A DNA stretch of 6,726 nucleotides from an uncultured Clostridia bacterium (lineage in GTDB: Bacteria; Bacillota; Clostridia; TANB77; CAG-508): assembly GCA_947632525.1 (NCBI GenBank), contig CANRPQ010000066.1:1-6726 (forward strand), given 5' to 3'. Shown piece after piece: positions 5,521 to 6,726 of the stretch. Numbering within the stretch: position 1 is the stretch's first letter; the number at the start of each line of letters is the position of its first letter. The position numbers and the translations under genes were made by a program. The notes beneath the pieces were generated by a model. That model saw nothing but the letters and a program-made list of their open reading frames with translations, was not told the origin of the DNA and did not search any database.

Positions 5521-6215
5521 AAAAGATTTTAATAGGAATTTTAATTATATTGTTATTTGTCATGGCATACTTCGCAATTTTTAGAGGAATTTCAATTGGA
5601 AGCTTTCAAATATTAAGCGTACCACAAATTCAAGAAGAAAATGACAAATTAACACAATCAATTGCAGAAACAGAAACATTAATGCATAGCACATATGCAA
5701 CTCAAACAGAAAAATTAAATGAAAGCGTAACAGATTTATTAACAGCAAAAGAAGAATATTATGATTTAACAGATGTAAGTACAGAAGGACAAATTAAGCA
5801 AGCCAATAAACAAGAAACTTATAAAATAGAATATTTATGGGCTAGAATTGGTAGCCATGCTACTGCACAAGGTGTTACACTAAAATTTGATGTTACATCT
5901 GGCGACACTGGTGAATCTAATATAAAAAATCTATCATTCACCATATCAGGTAATTATATTGCAATTATAAATTTTGTAAGCGCAATCGAAGATGACAGCC
6001 ATTTAGGATTTAGAATTGAAAACTTTAAAATTCTTCCAGGTTCTAGCTCAGATAGTAGACAAGCAACATTTACTGTTAGAAACGTTAGAATAAAACAAGA
6101 AACTACAACTGGAAGCACAACAAGCACAAAAGCAGATAATACAGAAAACAATACAGAGAATAACAATACAGAAAATAACACCGCAGAAGGTGATAACACA
6201 AATACAGCTCAATAG
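5517..6215 (+). CDS. pilO: type IV pilus assembly protein, PilO-like
   Basis: A 232-residue bitopic membrane protein. After a two-lysine cytoplasmic end there is one membrane helix (about residues 4-23), then a coiled coil (about 36-82), then an alpha/beta domain (about 100-195) containing LWARIGSHATAQGVTLKF and two hydrophobic strands, as in the ferredoxin-like domain of PilO. PilO pairs with PilN outside the membrane and helps align the pilus machine. Sequence identity to known PilO proteins cannot be judged by eye; the call rests on topology and its place directly after PilMN, with a 4-bp ATGA overlap. The last 37 residues (about 196-232) are an Asn/Thr/Glu-rich, probably disordered tail encoded by short tandem repeats, not typical of PilO. 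It could instead be called a second PilN-like protein. Confidence 0.8.
   Translation: MKKILIGILIILLFVMAYFAIFRGISIGSFQILSVPQIQEENDKLTQSIAETETLMHSTYATQTEKLNESVTDLLTAKEEYYDLTDVSTEGQIKQANKQETYKIEYLWARIGSHATAQGVTLKFDVTSGDTGESNIKNLSFTISGNYIAIINFVSAIEDDSHLGFRIENFKILPGSSSDSRQATFTVRNVRIKQETTTGSTTSTKADNTENNTENNNTENNTAEGDNTNTAQ
6138..6179 (+). repeat. 12/15-bp tandem repeats coding the PilO tail
   Basis: Three imperfect units beginning aatacaga (6138-6149, 6150-6164, 6165-6179) encode successive NTEN/NTENN blocks in the C-terminal tail of the PilO-like protein. All units are whole codons, so gain or loss of a unit would change tail length without a frameshift. Confidence 0.65.
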
Positions 6216-6245
6216 TACTAAACTTTACTTTAAAGGAGTGAGAAA

Positions 6246-6659
6246 ATGGTTAAGTCAATTATAAAAGAAGTTTGTATATTACTATTATTATGTGTTGCTA
6301 TTATTTTGGTATTAGGAGTTATATTTTATGATTCTATTCCAAGTAACAAAGTAGTACCTAATAAACTAGCAACATATCAAACACCAGAAAATGTACAAAC
6401 TGAAATAGATGAAAAAATTTCAGGAATGAATAAAGTAGAAGTATCATATGAAATTACAAATGCAGACCTAAGCTTGTATAAGCAGACATACAGTTATGCA
6501 CAAGGAAAGCCAGACCCATTTTCTGCTAGCACAAGTACTAACACAGCAAATCCAAATGCTGGAACACAAACAAATACAAACAACAACGATGAAAACAACA
6601 CAACAACCACTGACCCAAACTCAACACAACATTTTTATAATGAAACGGGTCATAAATAA
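6246..6659 (+). CDS. small pilus-operon membrane protein in the pilP position
   Basis: This 137-residue protein has one N-terminal membrane helix (about residues 9-28) and a short outer domain (about 30-93). An Asn/Thr-rich tail follows (about 94-125). It lies 30 bp after the PilO-like gene with AAAGGAG at 6232-6238, so it is surely in the same operon. Gram-negative loci have pilP here, and PilP proteins carry a conserved DPF sequence near their N-terminal linker; this protein has GKPDPF at 87-92 after a YSYAQ stretch. It has neither a clear lipobox (Cys16 is inside the hydrophobic run, preceded by Leu) nor the folded beta domain of PilP. It may be a reduced PilP analogue or an unrelated pilus accessory protein; I do not recognise its family. 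Confidence 0.75.
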   Translation: MVKSIIKEVCILLLLCVAIILVLGVIFYDSIPSNKVVPNKLATYQTPENVQTEIDEKISGMNKVEVSYEITNADLSLYKQTYSYAQGKPDPFSASTSTNTANPNAGTQTNTNNNDENNTTTTDPNSTQHFYNETGHK

Positions 6660-6667
6660 ATTTAGGT

Positions 6668-6689
6668 TATATTTATTTAAATAAATATA
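6668..6689. repeat. 22-bp perfect A/T palindrome
   Basis: tatatttattt at 6668-6678 is followed directly by its reverse complement at 6679-6689. Slightly offset outer pairing (gttat at 6666-6670 with ataac at 6693-6697) could extend it. It lies in the gap after the pilP-position gene, before the next ribosome binding site. There is no G/C stem and no following U-run, so it is not a typical terminator; it may be an mRNA-processing or stability element, or simply a product of A/T richness. Confidence 0.5.
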
Positions 6690-6712
6690 TATATAACAAA
6701 TATTCTAAAGAG

Positions 6713-6726
6713 AAAGGAGAGAAAAT
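6713..6726 (+). promoter_or_regulatory. ribosome binding site of the next pilus-operon gene
   Basis: AAAGGAG at 6713-6719 is followed after 5 nt by AT at the very end of the window (6725-6726). If the next base is G, a gene starts at 6725. With no terminator or promoter in the 67-bp gap, that gene is probably part of the same operon. Its identity cannot be seen here. Confidence 0.7.

Noticed and set aside
5954..6199. Minus-strand open frame under the PilO-like gene
   Set aside because: It is an opposite-strand shadow of A/T-rich repetitive coding sequence, with no ribosome binding site or recognisable protein. The same holds for antisense frames at 630-827, 3128-3394 and 4536-4790.
6496..6684. 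Small plus-strand frame inside the pilP-position gene
   Set aside because: Its Gln/Thr-rich translation is the out-of-frame reading of the Asn/Thr tail, with no ribosome binding site.

Overview
The window looks like chromosomal DNA of a low-GC Bacillota, most likely an uncultured or gut-type Clostridia. The evidence is the strong A/T bias in coding and non-coding DNA, AAGGAG-type ribosome binding sites before nearly every gene, TTA and AAA-dominated codon use, use of TGA as a stop (standard code), and a Gram-positive-style type IV pilus locus with a PilM-PilN fusion. Species cannot be named from the sequence.

Layout. Positions 21-212 hold a leftward tRNA-Leu(UAA) unit with its own sigma-A-type promoter and a probable terminator. 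A divergent intergenic region (213-461) leads to a rightward promoter (TTGACT, 17 bp, TAAAAT at 405-433). This serves a probable four-gene run: a 79-residue protein of unknown function (462-701), a soluble family I inorganic pyrophosphatase that overlaps it (685-1221), a membrane-anchored seven-TPR protein (1344-2630), and undecaprenyl-diphosphatase UppP (2691-3494). Pyrophosphatase and UppP both remove (pyro)phosphate from products of biosynthesis. UppP recycles the lipid carrier for the cell wall, and the TPR protein may be a scaffold at the same membrane.

A 385-bp gene-free region (3495-3879) separates this run from the next. It holds an approximately 117-bp imperfect palindrome with perfect 18-bp inverted termini (MITE-like), three tandem 11-bp direct repeats, a second TTGACT/TAAAAT promoter, and a roughly 115-nt leader with inverted repeats.

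Positions 3880-6726 are part of a type IV pilus assembly operon: a fused PilM-PilN protein, a PilO-like protein overlapping it by 4 bp, and a small single-pass protein that occupies the pilP position and has a PilP-like DPF motif. A strong ribosome binding site at the right edge shows that the operon continues. Together these would form the inner-membrane alignment complex that links the cytoplasmic pilus motor to the extracytoplasmic fibre. The PilM half has lost recognisable residues of all three nucleotide-binding motifs, and both downstream membrane proteins end in Asn/Thr-rich, low-complexity outer tails.
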